Assembly: GCA_031253995.1 (NCBI GenBank)
Contig: JAIRVG010000107.1
Coordinates: forward strand, 1-64,000
Direction: 5' to 3'
Length of the DNA stretch: 64,000 nucleotides
Source: Paucimonas sp.
Lineage (GTDB): Bacteria; Pseudomonadota; Gammaproteobacteria; Pseudomonadales; Pseudomonadaceae
Shown: positions 56,101 through 64,000 of the stretch, piece after piece
How the letters are laid out: each line of letters begins with the position of its first letter
How positions within the stretch are numbered: position 1 is the first letter of the stretch
Notes under the pieces: model-generated
Seen by the model: only the letters and a program-made list of their open reading frames with translations
The model's database searches: none
Told to the model about the DNA's origin: nothing
Position numbers and translations under genes: made by a program

Positions 56101-57147
56101 ATGCGTTTGCGTTCATATCTGTTGGGTTGCTGCATTGCCTTGTTCGGGATGGCGGCCCAGGCCGAAACCGTCTCGGGGTTGTACCAGGTCCGCGAGCCGG
56201 TGACCGGCCAGGACGCCGAAGCCAAGGCGCAGGCCACCCAGGGCGCGCTGGACACCTTGGTCGTGCGCCTCACCGGCGACCTCAAGGCGCCGCAGAATCC
56301 GGGACTTGCCGAACTGCGCAAGGACCCGCAGCAGATCATCAGCCAGTTCGGCTTCGAGGCGGGCCCGCCGGAAACCCTGCTGGTGGAGTTCGACCCGGGC
56401 AGTACCGAGCGCGCCCTGCGCAAGGCCGGCCTGGCCCTGTGGGGCAGCAACCGTCCGGCGATCCTCGGCTGGTGGTTGAACGACAGCATCGGCGGCTCGA
56501 ACCTGGTGGGTGATGGCCAGGCCGGCGCCGAAGTGCTGCGCCGTGCCGCCCAGCACCGTGGCCTGCCGCTGCGCCTGCCGCTGGGCGACCTCGAAGAGCA
56601 ACTGGTGGCCACCGCGAAGAACCTCGAAGGCACCGATCCGGCGCCGCTGCAGGCTGCATCCGGACGCTATGCCGCCGACGCCCTGCTGGCCGTGCACGCC
56701 AGCGAAGCGGATGGCAAGTGGAACGGCACCTGGCGCCTGTGGCTGGGCGACCAGCGCGAGCAGGGCAAGGTCGAGGGCGCCGACCAGGCTGCGCTGGCTG
56801 ATGCAGTGATGCTCGCGGTGAGCCAGCGCCTGGCGCCGCGCTTCGTGGTCAAGCCGGGGGCGAGCGGTGAACAGCTGTTCCAGGTGCAGGGCATGAACCT
56901 GGAGCGTTACGCCGAGCTGGGTCGGGTCCTGGAGCCGTTCGCCGGGCGCATCACCGAGGTGCAGGGTGACGTGATGACCTGGAAGGCCACCGGCAGCGCC
57001 GAGCAACTGCGTGCCCAACTGGGCCTGGCGAAACTCCAGGAGCTACCGGCCGAGACCGCGCCGCCGGCACCGGTCGCCCCGCCCGCCGAGGGCGCGCCTG
57101 CCACGCCGCCCCCCGCGCCGTTCACCGGCCTGCGGTTCCGCTGGTAA
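56101..57147 (+). CDS. DUF2066 exported protein
   Basis: This 348-residue protein has a signal peptide (AAQA-E, about residue 21) and the DUF2066 domain over about 22-270: VSGLYQVREPVTGQDAEAKAQATQGALDTLVVRLTG, FDPGSTERALRKAGLALWGSNRPAILGWWL. The C-terminus has a Pro/Ala-rich stretch (about 318-340). The function is unknown; in pseudomonads it commonly lies between purM and the permease gene that follows. The ATG at 56101 has AGGA 8 nt upstream. Confidence 0.85.
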   Translation: MRLRSYLLGCCIALFGMAAQAETVSGLYQVREPVTGQDAEAKAQATQGALDTLVVRLTGDLKAPQNPGLAELRKDPQQIISQFGFEAGPPETLLVEFDPGSTERALRKAGLALWGSNRPAILGWWLNDSIGGSNLVGDGQAGAEVLRRAAQHRGLPLRLPLGDLEEQLVATAKNLEGTDPAPLQAASGRYAADALLAVHASEADGKWNGTWRLWLGDQREQGKVEGADQAALADAVMLAVSQRLAPRFVVKPGASGEQLFQVQGMNLERYAELGRVLEPFAGRITEVQGDVMTWKATGSAEQLRAQLGLAKLQELPAETAPPAPVAPPAEGAPATPPPAPFTGLRFRW

Positions 57148-57159
57148 GGAGCCATGGCG

Positions 57160-58233
57160 ATGATCGATACACGTCGCTGGATCACCCTTGGCGCAGTCTT
57201 GCTGCTGGGCGTGCTCCTGTATTTCCTCCACGGGATCCTGTCGCCGTTCCTGGTCGGCATTCTCCTGGCCTATCTCGCCGATCCGCTGGTAGACCGCCTG
57301 GAGCGCCTGGGCCTGTCGCGCACCGCCGGCGTGGCGGTGGTCTTCACCCTGTTCAGCCTGATCCTGCTGGCCATGCTGCTGGTGCTCATCCCGATGCTGG
57401 CCAAGCAGTTGGTGCGCCTGTACGAGCTGGCGCCGCAGATGCTCGACTGGCTGCAGCACACGGCCCTGCCCTGGGTCCAGGCGAAGCTGGGCCTGGCCGA
57501 CGGTTTCTGGAAGTTCGACAAGGTCAAGGCCGCCATCGGCGCGCACATGGGCCAGACCACCGATATCGTCGGCGTGGTCCTGTCCCAGGTCACCGCGTCG
57601 GGGCTGGCGCTGGTGGGCTGGCTGGCCAACCTGGTGCTGATCCCGGTGGTGGGTTTCTACCTGCTGCGGGACTGGGACCTGATGATGGCCAAGCTGCGCA
57701 GCCTGCTGCCGCGTCAGCGCGAACCGCAGGTGGTGGAGCTGGCGGGGGAGTGCCACGAGGTGCTCGGCGCCTTCGTCCGTGGCCAGTTGCTGGTGATGCT
57801 GGCGCTGGGCGTGATCTACGCGGGCGGGCTGATGCTGGTGGGCCTCGAACTGGGCCTGCTGATCGGCCTGCTGGCGGGGCTGGCGGCCATCGTGCCGTAC
57901 ATGGGCTTCATCATCGGCATCGGTGCGGCGATGATCGCCGGGCTGTTCCAGTTCGGTGGCGACATCTACCCGCTGCTGGGCATCGCCGCGGTGTTCATGG
58001 TCGGCCAGGCGCTTGAGGGCATGGTGCTGACGCCGCTGCTGGTGGGCGATCGCATCGGCCTGCACCCGGTGGCGGTGATCTTCGCCATCCTTGCCGGAGG
58101 CGAGCTGTTCGGCTTTACCGGCGTGTTGCTGGCCCTGCCGGCGGCGGCGGTGATCATGGTACTGCTGCGTCATGCCCATGACTTCTATAAGAAGTCGGAC
58201 ATGTACGGCGAAGAAATCGATCCTGAACTTTGA
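57160..58233 (+). CDS. AI-2E-type (PerM family) membrane transporter
   Basis: This 357-residue protein has about eight membrane helices and the family hallmark segments: LSPFLVGILLAYLADPLVDRLERLGLSR (about 24-51), NLVLIPVVGFYLLRDWD (about 155-171), and GLLAGLAAIVPYMGFIIGIGAAMIAG. The family includes TqsA and PerM; its substrates are uncertain and not implied by the name. The ATG at 57160 is 8 nt after AAGGAG; the ATG at 57154 would be only 2 nt away. Confidence 0.87.
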   Translation: MIDTRRWITLGAVLLLGVLLYFLHGILSPFLVGILLAYLADPLVDRLERLGLSRTAGVAVVFTLFSLILLAMLLVLIPMLAKQLVRLYELAPQMLDWLQHTALPWVQAKLGLADGFWKFDKVKAAIGAHMGQTTDIVGVVLSQVTASGLALVGWLANLVLIPVVGFYLLRDWDLMMAKLRSLLPRQREPQVVELAGECHEVLGAFVRGQLLVMLALGVIYAGGLMLVGLELGLLIGLLAGLAAIVPYMGFIIGIGAAMIAGLFQFGGDIYPLLGIAAVFMVGQALEGMVLTPLLVGDRIGLHPVAVIFAILAGGELFGFTGVLLALPAAAVIMVLLRHAHDFYKKSDMYGEEIDPEL

Positions 58234-58332
58234 GCTACAAGCCGTAAGCCATAAGCTGCAAGAAAGAGCGGTCCGCGTCGCTGCTGCTTTTTCTTGCAGC
58301 TTGTAGCTTGAAACTTGCAGCTTGCGGCTGCT
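58234..58332. repeat. dispersed inverted-repeat element (GCTGCAAGAAA family)
   Basis: GCTGCAAGAAA (58255-58265) and TTTCTTGCAGC (58290-58300) are perfect arms. Flanking AGCTACAAGCC / GGCTGC and CTTGTAGCTTGAAACTTGCAGCTTGCGG words extend the stem. It shares its core with the element at 29271-29360. It may also terminate the permease gene (T-rich CTTTTTCTTG). Confidence 0.75.
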
Positions 58333-58440
58333 CCCAACCCTTTGATTTCCTTCGCGCATTGTGCGACCGCCGCCACGGGTATAGACTTTGCAAACTTTTA
58401 CCAAGGGCCCTTTGCGGTTCCTCGCAACCGCCCAGCCAGC

Positions 58441-59145
58441 ATGAAACCGATCCAGTTGCCCCTGGGTGTGCGTCTGCGCGATGACGCCACCTTCATCAAC
58501 TACTATCCGGGTGCCAACGCCGCCGCATTGGGCTACGTCGAGCGACTCTGCGAAGCCGACGCCGGCTGGACCGAAAGCCTCATCTACCTGTGGGGCAAGC
58601 AGGGTGTCGGGCGTACCCACCTGCTGCAAGCCGCCTGCCTGCGTTTCGAGCAGCTTGGCGAGCCCGCCGTCTACCTTCCCCTCGCGCAACTGCTCGACCG
58701 TGGTGTCGAACTGCTGGATCACCTCGAACAGTACGAACTGGTGTGCCTCGACGACCTTCACGTCATCGCCGGCAAGCCGGAGTGGGAAGAGGCCATGTTC
58801 CACCTGTTCAACCGCCTGCGCGACAGCGGCCGGCGCCTGCTGCTCGCCGCCTCGGCGTCGCCGCGGGAACTGCCGATCAAGCTGGCGGACCTCAAGTCGC
58901 GCCTGACCATGGCCCTGATCTTCCAGATGCGCGCCCTGACCGACGAAGACAAGCTGCGTGCCCTGCAACTGCGTGCCTCCCGTCGTGGCCTGCACATGAC
59001 CGACGAAGTCGGGCACTTCATCCTCACCCGTGGCACCCGCAGCATGAGCGCGCTGTTCGACCTGCTGGAGCGTCTGGACCAGGCCTCGCTGCAGGAAAAA
59101 CGCAAGCTCACCATCCCCTTTTTGAAGGAAACATTGGGCTGGTAA
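58441..59145 (+). CDS. hda: DnaA regulatory inactivator Hda
   Basis: This 234-residue AAA+ protein, bound to the sliding clamp, stimulates ATP hydrolysis by DnaA and so prevents re-initiation. The N-terminal clamp-binding motif is QLPLGV (residues 5-10). The Walker A is LWGKQGVGRTHLL (about 50-62) and the Walker B is LVCLDDLHVI (about 99-108). The arginine-finger/sensor region and C-terminal HTH-like lid are shorter than in DnaA, which lacks nothing else here but its DNA-binding domain. The ATG at 58441 gives the standard family start. Confidence 0.94.
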   Translation: MKPIQLPLGVRLRDDATFINYYPGANAAALGYVERLCEADAGWTESLIYLWGKQGVGRTHLLQAACLRFEQLGEPAVYLPLAQLLDRGVELLDHLEQYELVCLDDLHVIAGKPEWEEAMFHLFNRLRDSGRRLLLAASASPRELPIKLADLKSRLTMALIFQMRALTDEDKLRALQLRASRRGLHMTDEVGHFILTRGTRSMSALFDLLERLDQASLQEKRKLTIPFLKETLGW

Positions 59146-59185
59146 ACCGCGTCCTTGACCCACGGCACGTAAAAGTCACATTTTT

Positions 59186-59208
59186 TTCGATTGAATTTGC
59201 AAATCGAA
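59186..59208 (+). promoter_or_regulatory. inverted repeat upstream of the first NlpC/P60 gene
   Basis: TTCGATT-N9-AATCGAA forms 7-bp perfect arms in an A/T-rich 100-bp stretch before the lipoprotein gene. It has the look of an operator or promoter-region palindrome; no regulator can be named. Confidence 0.35.
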
Positions 59209-59262
59209 TCGATAGAAGGCATAGTCGCGGCTTCATTCGAATCCAAAGACACGGTCGTGCCC

Positions 59263-59898
59263 ATGCTGAATCGCTTCGCACCCCTCGTGCCCCTCGCACT
59301 CGTGACGCTGCTGGTTGGCTGCGCGGCCCAAGGCCCGGTCCAGCAACAGCAGGATCACTACTCCGTTTCCGCCAAGACCGCTCACAAATCCTCCACCGTC
59401 GCCGATGCCTCGGTGTTCGAGGAAGAGCTGGCCACCGAGCAGGATCTGGAAGCTTTCTCCGGCAACAAGTCCTATGAACTGCCAGCCCTGGCCGACAGCA
59501 TCCTCGAACGTGGCATGGCCCTGATCGGTACCCGCTACCGCTTCGGTGGCACCTCCGAGCAGTCCGGCTTCGATTGCAGCGGTTTCATCGGCTACCTGTT
59601 CCGCGAGGAAGCCGGCATGAACCTGCCGCGCTCCACCCGCGAAATGATCAACGTGGACGCCCCGCTGGTGTCGCGCAACAACCTCAAGCCGGGTGACCTG
59701 CTGTTCTTCAGCACCAACGGCCGCGGTCGCGTCAGCCACGCCGGTATCTACCTCGGCGACAACCAGTTCATTCACTCCAGCAGCCGTCGCAGCGGTGGCG
59801 TGCGGATCGACAGCCTCGGCGATCGCTACTGGAGCAAGACCTTCATGGAAGCCAAGCGCGCCTTGGCGATGGCACCGACACAACTTTCGAGCAACTAA
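59263..59898 (+). CDS. NlpC/P60-family peptidoglycan hydrolase lipoprotein
   Basis: This 211-residue lipoprotein (lipobox LLVGC, Cys20) has a linker of about 60 residues and an NlpC/P60 domain (about 78-205). The catalytic Cys105 is in SGFDCSGFIGYLF and His159 in VSHAGIYLGDNQFIHSS; a further polar residue follows. Such proteins cut the peptide side chains of peptidoglycan (DL-endopeptidases, Spr-like). The ATG at 59263 starts the signal peptide directly. A paralogue follows 140 bp downstream. Confidence 0.92.
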   Translation: MLNRFAPLVPLALVTLLVGCAAQGPVQQQQDHYSVSAKTAHKSSTVADASVFEEELATEQDLEAFSGNKSYELPALADSILERGMALIGTRYRFGGTSEQSGFDCSGFIGYLFREEAGMNLPRSTREMINVDAPLVSRNNLKPGDLLFFSTNGRGRVSHAGIYLGDNQFIHSSSRRSGGVRIDSLGDRYWSKTFMEAKRALAMAPTQLSSN

Positions 59899-59923
59899 GC
59901 GCTCCAGGGGTAGTGTCACAAGA

Positions 59924-59956
59924 CACGGCGACGATGCTGAAAAGCTAGTCGCCGTG
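59924..59956 (+). terminator. hairpin between the two NlpC/P60 genes
   Basis: CACGGCGAC (59924-59932) pairs perfectly with GTCGCCGTG (59948-59956) around a 15-base loop. CGTGTTTA follows, so it is only a moderate terminator. Confidence 0.55.
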
Positions 59957-60038
59957 CGTGTTTACAGAAAACGTCTAATCTTGATTCTCACTAATTTTCC
60001 GGCCTGAAGCCGGGCCCTTTCAGACAGGATGTTCTGAG

Positions 60039-60575
60039 ATGTCGATGATGGCGCGTTTAGCGGTATTGTCCCTGGCGGCACTGCTCGGTGCCTGCTCCAG
60101 CCACGCCCCGACCCCACCCCCGGTGGTCCAGTCGGCGTACGTTCCCGCCCAGATAACCTACTCGCCAGCCGCTGACGACGTGCTTTTCCGCGCGTTGGGC
60201 CTGGTGGGCACGCCGTATCGCTGGGGTGGCAACACGCCGGATTCGGGCTTCGATTGCAGTGGGTTGATCGGCTACGTCTATCGTGACGCGGCGGGGATCG
60301 CGCTGCCGCGTTCGACCCGCGAGCTGATCGTCATGCGTGCCCCGGATGTGCAGCGCGATGCCCTGCAATCGGGGGACCTGGTGTTCTTTGCGACGAACGG
60401 TGGCAGCCAGGTGAACCATGCCGGCATCTACGTGGGCGAGGGGCGTTTCGTGCATGCGCCGTCCACGGGCGGGACGGTGCGGCTGGATTACCTGTCGAAC
60501 AACTATTGGCAGCGGTCGTACCTGAATGCCAAGCGGGTGCTGAAGGCGCCTGAGCATCTGGCGCGCAACCCCTAG
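60039..60575 (+). CDS. NlpC/P60-family peptidoglycan hydrolase lipoprotein, second copy
   Basis: This 178-residue lipoprotein (lipobox ALLGAC, Cys19) has a Pro-rich linker (PTPPPVVQS) and an NlpC/P60 domain with Cys73 (SGFDCSGLIGYVYRDAAG) and His127 (VNHAGIYVGEGRFVHAPS). Its domain is close to that of the preceding gene (shared LPRSTRE and AGIY), so the pair arose by duplication. The linker is much shorter, which suggests a different reach into the periplasm. The start has AGGA 9 nt upstream. Confidence 0.91.
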   Translation: MSMMARLAVLSLAALLGACSSHAPTPPPVVQSAYVPAQITYSPAADDVLFRALGLVGTPYRWGGNTPDSGFDCSGLIGYVYRDAAGIALPRSTRELIVMRAPDVQRDALQSGDLVFFATNGGSQVNHAGIYVGEGRFVHAPSTGGTVRLDYLSNNYWQRSYLNAKRVLKAPEHLARNP

Positions 60576-60593
60576 TCTTCCGCTGTTGCCGAG

Positions 60594-60626
60594 GGCCTCA
60601 TCGCGGATAACGCCCGCGATGAGGCC
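60594..60626. repeat. REP-like hairpin between convergent genes
   Basis: GGCCTCATCGCG (60594-60605) pairs perfectly with CGCGATGAGGCC (60615-60626) around GATAACGCC. It probably also ends transcription of both converging genes. Confidence 0.7.
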
Positions 60627-60643
60627 ATTGGAAACACCCTCGC

Positions 60644-61957
60644 TTAACGAGCCTTGCTCACCCGCCACACCACATTCCCCACATCATCCGCCACCAGCAC
60701 CCCGCCACGCTGGTCGTTCACCACGCCCACCGGCCGTCCCATCGCCTTGCCGTCGTCATTCAAAAAGCCTGTCAACAGGTCGATCGGCTTGCCCGCCGGC
60801 TTGCCTTCGCTGCTGAACGGCACGAACAACACCTTGTAGCCGCTATGGGGCTTGCGATTCCACGAGCCATGCTGGCCGATCAGCGCACCCTGGTCGAACG
60901 GTGGCGGCAGCGTTCCATCGGCGAAGGCCAGGCCCAGCGAGGCGGTATGCGGGCCCACCGCGTAGTCCGGCACCAGGGCCTTGGCCACCAGGTTCGGGTC
61001 GCCAGGCTGGACGCGCACGTCGATGTGCTGGCCGTAGTAGCTGTACGGCCAGCCATAGAACCCGCCGTCACGCACCGAGGTGATGTAGTCCGGGACCAGG
61101 TCGCTGCCGATCTCGTCACGCTCGTTCACCGCGGTCCACAGTTGTCCGCTATGGGGCTCCCACGCCAGGCCATTGGGATTGCGCAGGCCGGAGGCGAACA
61201 CCCGGTGCTGGCCCGTGGCCGGATCCACTTCCCAGATCGCTGCGCGCTCCTTCTCCTTGTCCATGCCGTTCTCGGCGACGTTGCTGTTGGAACCGACGGT
61301 GACGTAGAGCTTCTTGCCGTCGCGGCTGGCGATGACGTTCTTGGTCCAGTGGTGGTTGAGCGGACCACCCGGCAGGTCGGTGACCGGCTCACCCGGTCCC
61401 TCCAGCGAGGTGGCGCCGTCCTGGTACTTGAAGCGCAGCAGGCGGTCGGTGTCGGCGACGTACAGCTCGTTGCCGACCAGCGTCATGCCGAACGGCGAAT
61501 TCAGGTCCTTGAGGAATACCGTGCGGGTTTCCGCGACGCCGTCCTTGTCGGCATCGCGCAGCAGGGTGATGCGGTTGGGGCTGGGCACGCCGGCGCCGGC
61601 CTTGGCCATGACCTTCTTCATCACCCAGCCGCGGATGCCCTTGCCGTCCTCGGGTTTCTCCGGTGCATTGGTTTCTGCCACCAGCACGTCGCCGTTGGGC
61701 AGCACGTAGAGCCAGCGCGGGTGGTCCAGGCCGTCGGCGAAGGCCGCGACCTGGGTGCCCTGGGCGGCGGTTGGCTTGGCGCCACCGGCCCAGCCCACGG
61801 CCGGGGCGATGTTCACCGTGGGGATCAGGGTCTTGTTCGGTTCCGGCAGTTGCGGCGACGGGCCGCTGCCATCGGTGACCTGCAGGCGCGCGGATTCGCC
61901 ACAGGCGGTCAGGCCGGTGGTGAGGGCCAGCAGCACGGCAATGCGCAGTGAGGACAT
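60644..61957 (-). CDS. sorbosone-dehydrogenase-like / PQQ-type sugar dehydrogenase lipoprotein
   Basis: This 437-residue protein has a lipoprotein signal (GLTAC, Cys19) and a six-bladed beta-propeller of the glucose/sorbosone dehydrogenase type: LDHPRWLYVLPNGDVLVAET, LNSPFGMTLVGNELYVADTD, FASGLRNPNGLAWEPHSGQLWTAVNERDEIGSDLVPDY, GGFYGWPYSYYGQH and GQHGSWNRKPHSGYKV. The conserved NxxNG and GWPY segments line the active site of the family, which uses PQQ; the real substrate is unknown. It is monocistronic. Confidence 0.86.
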   Translation of the reverse strand: MSSLRIAVLLALTTGLTACGESARLQVTDGSGPSPQLPEPNKTLIPTVNIAPAVGWAGGAKPTAAQGTQVAAFADGLDHPRWLYVLPNGDVLVAETNAPEKPEDGKGIRGWVMKKVMAKAGAGVPSPNRITLLRDADKDGVAETRTVFLKDLNSPFGMTLVGNELYVADTDRLLRFKYQDGATSLEGPGEPVTDLPGGPLNHHWTKNVIASRDGKKLYVTVGSNSNVAENGMDKEKERAAIWEVDPATGQHRVFASGLRNPNGLAWEPHSGQLWTAVNERDEIGSDLVPDYITSVRDGGFYGWPYSYYGQHIDVRVQPGDPNLVAKALVPDYAVGPHTASLGLAFADGTLPPPFDQGALIGQHGSWNRKPHSGYKVLFVPFSSEGKPAGKPIDLLTGFLNDDGKAMGRPVGVVNDQRGGVLVADDVGNVVWRVSKAR

Positions 61958-62066
61958 GCTCGACTCCTTCGCGTAACGGTGGGGGCGTTACAGGTCAGAG
62001 GCGGGGCGGGGGAGGGTGGTTCAGTTGGATATGAGGGAGGGGACCGCAAAGCGGCCCCTAAGGATT

Positions 62067-62645
62067 TCAAACCTGCTTCAGCAGCAACGCCACCCCGGGA
62101 TAGTACTGCCCGAACTCATCATGCAACTTGCGATACCCATACGGGAAACACCAGGCAATGGCACAGGCATTGTGCTTCTGCAGGTCATCCACCATGTCCT
62201 GCAGCTCTTCCGGGCTGGCATGCTTTTCCAGCTTCACCGGGCTTACGAACAGCGCCGCTAGCTTCAACTGGCTCGCATAGGCGATGCCCTTCGCTACCGC
62301 CCCGGTCTCCTGCAAGGCACCGCTGAGGTCCAGGCGGCCTACCTTCGGCCAGCGCTGTTCGGCATGCAGGTAGGCCGATTCATCACGGCTGGCGATCAGC
62401 AGGTCGCAGTGCGCCCCGCGTTCGCCTTCGTCGCGCTGCTTCTTGCTCTGGTAGTTCTGCAGGGTCACCAGCTCGGCCTGCCAGATGGCCGCGGAGAGCG
62501 TGCCGAGGTTGGCCTGGACGCCTTGCCAGTAAGGACCTTCGCCATCACCCAGGACCTGGTTGAAGCGCTCGATGGATTCGCCCCAGCGCTCCAGCGCCGG
62601 ACGCAGGAATTCAAGCCGGGGGTTGTTGAGAATCAGGCCTTGCAT
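62067..62645 (-). CDS. hypothetical protein, 192 residues
   Basis: I do not recognise this soluble protein. It starts with LILNNPRLEFLRPALERWGESIERFNQVLGD-like helical sequence, and the middle holds CDLLIASRDESAYLHAEQRWPKVGRLDLSGA. The C-terminal half (about 120-192) looks alpha/beta, with LAALFVSPVKLEKHASPEELQDMVDDL and AIAWCFPYGYRKLHDEFG. The ATG at 62645 is 6 nt after AGGAGA and begins a compact protein; the frame is open 123 codons further but through non-coding sequence and the riboswitch complement. It is divergent from the cobalamin riboswitch. Confidence 0.75.
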   Translation of the reverse strand: MQGLILNNPRLEFLRPALERWGESIERFNQVLGDGEGPYWQGVQANLGTLSAAIWQAELVTLQNYQSKKQRDEGERGAHCDLLIASRDESAYLHAEQRWPKVGRLDLSGALQETGAVAKGIAYASQLKLAALFVSPVKLEKHASPEELQDMVDDLQKHNACAIAWCFPYGYRKLHDEFGQYYPGVALLLKQV

Positions 62646-62799
62646 GCTGCTCTCCTTTCGTAGTTTTTGTACGAGTACAGCGGAAAACCATGGCGATTTG
62701 ATATCACTGTGGCACAGCCTGCGGATAGTGCCATTGGTCCGGGCTGTGACCGCCGTCTCCAATTGACGCTCCGGATGCAACCCTCTAACCTTCGCGACT

Positions 62800-63000
62800 T
62801 GTTTCAGGTGCTCTGTGACCCTCGGGTCGACAGGGTGAAACAGGGAAGCCGGTGGGCACGCAAGACGTGCGATCCCGGCGCTGCCCCCGCAACGGTAGAT
62901 GAGCCAAGACCGCGCAAGGCCACTGGGTATCCACCCCGGGAAGGCGCCCGGTCGGGACCGCGAAGGTCCACTCATGAGCCCGGAGACCGGCCTGCAAACA
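62800..63000 (+). ncRNA. cobalamin (B12) riboswitch
   Basis: The stretch shows the ordered landmarks of the class: GGTGCTCTGTG near the 5' side, AACAGGGAAGCCGGTG (P3 region), CTGCCCCCGCAACGGTA at about 62881-62897 (the core C/A-rich motif) and the B12-box equivalent AGCCCGGAGACCGGCCTGC at about 62978-62996. It lies about 135 bp upstream of cobO, on the same strand. Binding of adenosylcobalamin should lower expression of the cob genes. Confidence 0.92.
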
Positions 63001-63133
63001 GTCAACGGCATCACGGAGGGTGATGCGCGGTTTGCCGGGCCCCGTCGCCCGCCGCCTGCGCCTGTCCCTCCGTGCCCACCTTTCCAGCTGTCGTCGCTTC
63101 CCGCCTGTCGACAGTGGCCCGCGGAGACCCCCG

Positions 63134-63745
63134 ATGAGCGAATCCCCCGAACGTGACGAACGCCACCTGGCGCGCATGCAGCGCAAGAAAGCGGTGATCG
63201 ACGAGCGCATCGCCAATTCCCCCAACGAATGCGGCCTGCTGCTGGTGCTCAGCGGCAATGGCAAGGGCAAGAGCAGCTCGGCCTTCGGCATGCTCGCCCG
63301 CGCTCTTGGCCACGGCATGCAGTGCGGCGTGGTGCAGTTCATCAAGGGCCGCAACGCCACCGGCGAAGAGCTGTTCTTCCGCCGCTTCCCCGAGCAGGTG
63401 CGCTACCACGTGATGGGCGAGGGCTTCACCTGGGAAACCCAGGACCGCCAGCGCGACATCGCCGCCGCCGAAGCGGCCTGGGCCGTGTCGCGGCAACTGC
63501 TGCAGGACCCTAGCATCGGCTTCGTCGTCCTGGACGAATTGAACATCGCCCTCAAGCACGGCTACCTTGACCTGGATCAGGTGCTCGGCGACCTGCAGGC
63601 CCGTCCGCCGATGCAGCACGTGATCGTCACCGGCCGCGGCGCCAAGGACGAGATGATCGAGCTGGCCGACACCGTCACCGAGATGGGCATGGTCAAGCAC
63701 GCCTTCCAGGCCGGCATCCGTGCCCAGAAGGGCGTCGAACTATGA
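63134..63745 (+). CDS. cobO: cob(I)yrinic acid a,c-diamide adenosyltransferase CobO
   Basis: This 203-residue enzyme attaches the adenosyl group to the corrin cobalt. The Walker A motif is VLSGNGKGKSSSAFGML (about 39-55), the Walker B-like segment is VVLDELNIALKHGYL, and VTGRGAKDEMIELADTVTEM closes the family signature. The N-terminal part (MSESPERDERHLARMQRKKAVIDERI) is typical of CobO/BtuR. The ATG at 63134 is 8 nt after GGAG. It is first in the cob operon controlled by the riboswitch and overlaps cobB by 4 bp (ATGA). Confidence 0.95.
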   Translation: MSESPERDERHLARMQRKKAVIDERIANSPNECGLLLVLSGNGKGKSSSAFGMLARALGHGMQCGVVQFIKGRNATGEELFFRRFPEQVRYHVMGEGFTWETQDRQRDIAAAEAAWAVSRQLLQDPSIGFVVLDELNIALKHGYLDLDQVLGDLQARPPMQHVIVTGRGAKDEMIELADTVTEMGMVKHAFQAGIRAQKGVEL

Positions 63746-64000
63746 GCGACACCCGGCATTGCCCGGCGGTACTGATCGCCGCGCCGGCTTCCGGCCAGGG
63801 CAAGACCACCGTGACCGCGGCCCTGGCCCGCCTGCATCGCAACCAGGGGCGCAAGGTTCGCGTGTTCAAGTGCGGACCGGACTTCCTCGATCCGATGATT
63901 CTCGAACGGGCCAGCGGCGCGCCGGTGTACCAGCTCGACCTGTGGATGGTCGGTGCCGAAGAAAGCCGCCGCCTGCTCTGGGAAGCCGCCGCGGAGGCCG
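63742..64000 (+). CDS. cobB: cobyrinate a,c-diamide synthase CobB, 5' part
   Basis: The 86 residues in the window show a glutamine-dependent amidoligase start: VLIAAPASGQGKTTVTAALARLH (P-loop, about 10-32), VRVFKCGPDFLDPMIL and APVYQLDLWMVG. This is the N-terminal ATP-binding domain of CobB/CbiA, which amidates the a and c side chains of cobyrinate. The ATG overlaps the cobO stop, and the gene continues past the window's end. Confidence 0.93.
   Translation, partial: MSDTRHCPAVLIAAPASGQGKTTVTAALARLHRNQGRKVRVFKCGPDFLDPMILERASGAPVYQLDLWMVGAEESRRLLWEAAAEA

Overview
The window is a chromosomal segment of a Pseudomonas, most likely of the P. putida group. The evidence is high GC coding sequence, putida-type REP hairpins, a 5S rRNA end of Pseudomonas type, and gene blocks characteristic of the genus: nrdB-nrdA, oprH-phoP-phoQ, dctA, and ldhA-gacS followed by cysM-rlmD-relA-mazG. 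The species assignment is inference; no search was run.

Layout. 1-79: 3' end of an rRNA operon (5S) and its terminator. 136-435: small cysteine-containing protein. 617-8624: two complete Fec-type cell-surface signalling systems (ECF sigma factor, FecR-like regulator, TonB-dependent receptor with an N-terminal signalling domain) placed tail to tail around a REP-like hairpin. 8887-16402: a tellurite/stress (Ter) cluster made of four enzyme genes (TRSP-type phosphoribosyltransferase, HAD phosphatase, StiP/PELOTA protein, HpcH/HpaI-type lyase) followed by terA, terC, terD and terE, with a 31-codon TerD-N-terminus-like reading frame coupled to terA. 16712-20701: katG, a methyltransferase and an SPFH protein. 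21122-25443: class Ia ribonucleotide reductase with tandem NrdR boxes, a DnaA box and a leader of about 400 nt. 26214-28546: RstAB-like two-component system. 28550-33004: phosphopantetheinyl transferase, dienelactone-hydrolase-like protein, and oprH-phoPQ preceded by four 11-bp-phased GTTCAG repeats. 33301-34629: dctA behind a sigma-54 promoter. 34757-41642: housekeeping genes (sprT, YIP1 protein, ttcA, glycosylase, DUF2069, wrbA, arsC-like, thioredoxin-like lipoprotein, META lipoprotein, zinc-ribbon protein, ldhA). 41710-46715: gacS and a divergent two-component pair. 46810-54722: cysM, rlmD, relA, mazG, small conserved genes, purN. 54722-62645: purM, DUF2066 protein, AI-2E-type permease, hda, two NlpC/P60 lipoproteins, a sorbosone-dehydrogenase-like lipoprotein and an unrecognised protein. 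62790-64000: a cobalamin riboswitch followed by cobO and the start of cobB.

How genes work together. The Fec systems sense a ferric-siderophore-type ligand at the receptor and relay it through FecR to the sigma factor. The Ter cluster combines a membrane TerC, TerD-domain proteins and a set of enzymes that, according to published comparative genomics, may make a nucleoside-like metabolite; it is the least understood system here. Three two-component systems plus GacS occupy the middle of the window. DnaA links two distant loci: a consensus DnaA box lies in front of nrdAB, and hda, which controls DnaA activity, is encoded 33 kb away. The most uncommon items are the Ter enzyme module and its coupled micro-frame, the structured nrdA leader, and the pirRS-like pair that lacks the pirA receptor gene known from P. 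aeruginosa.
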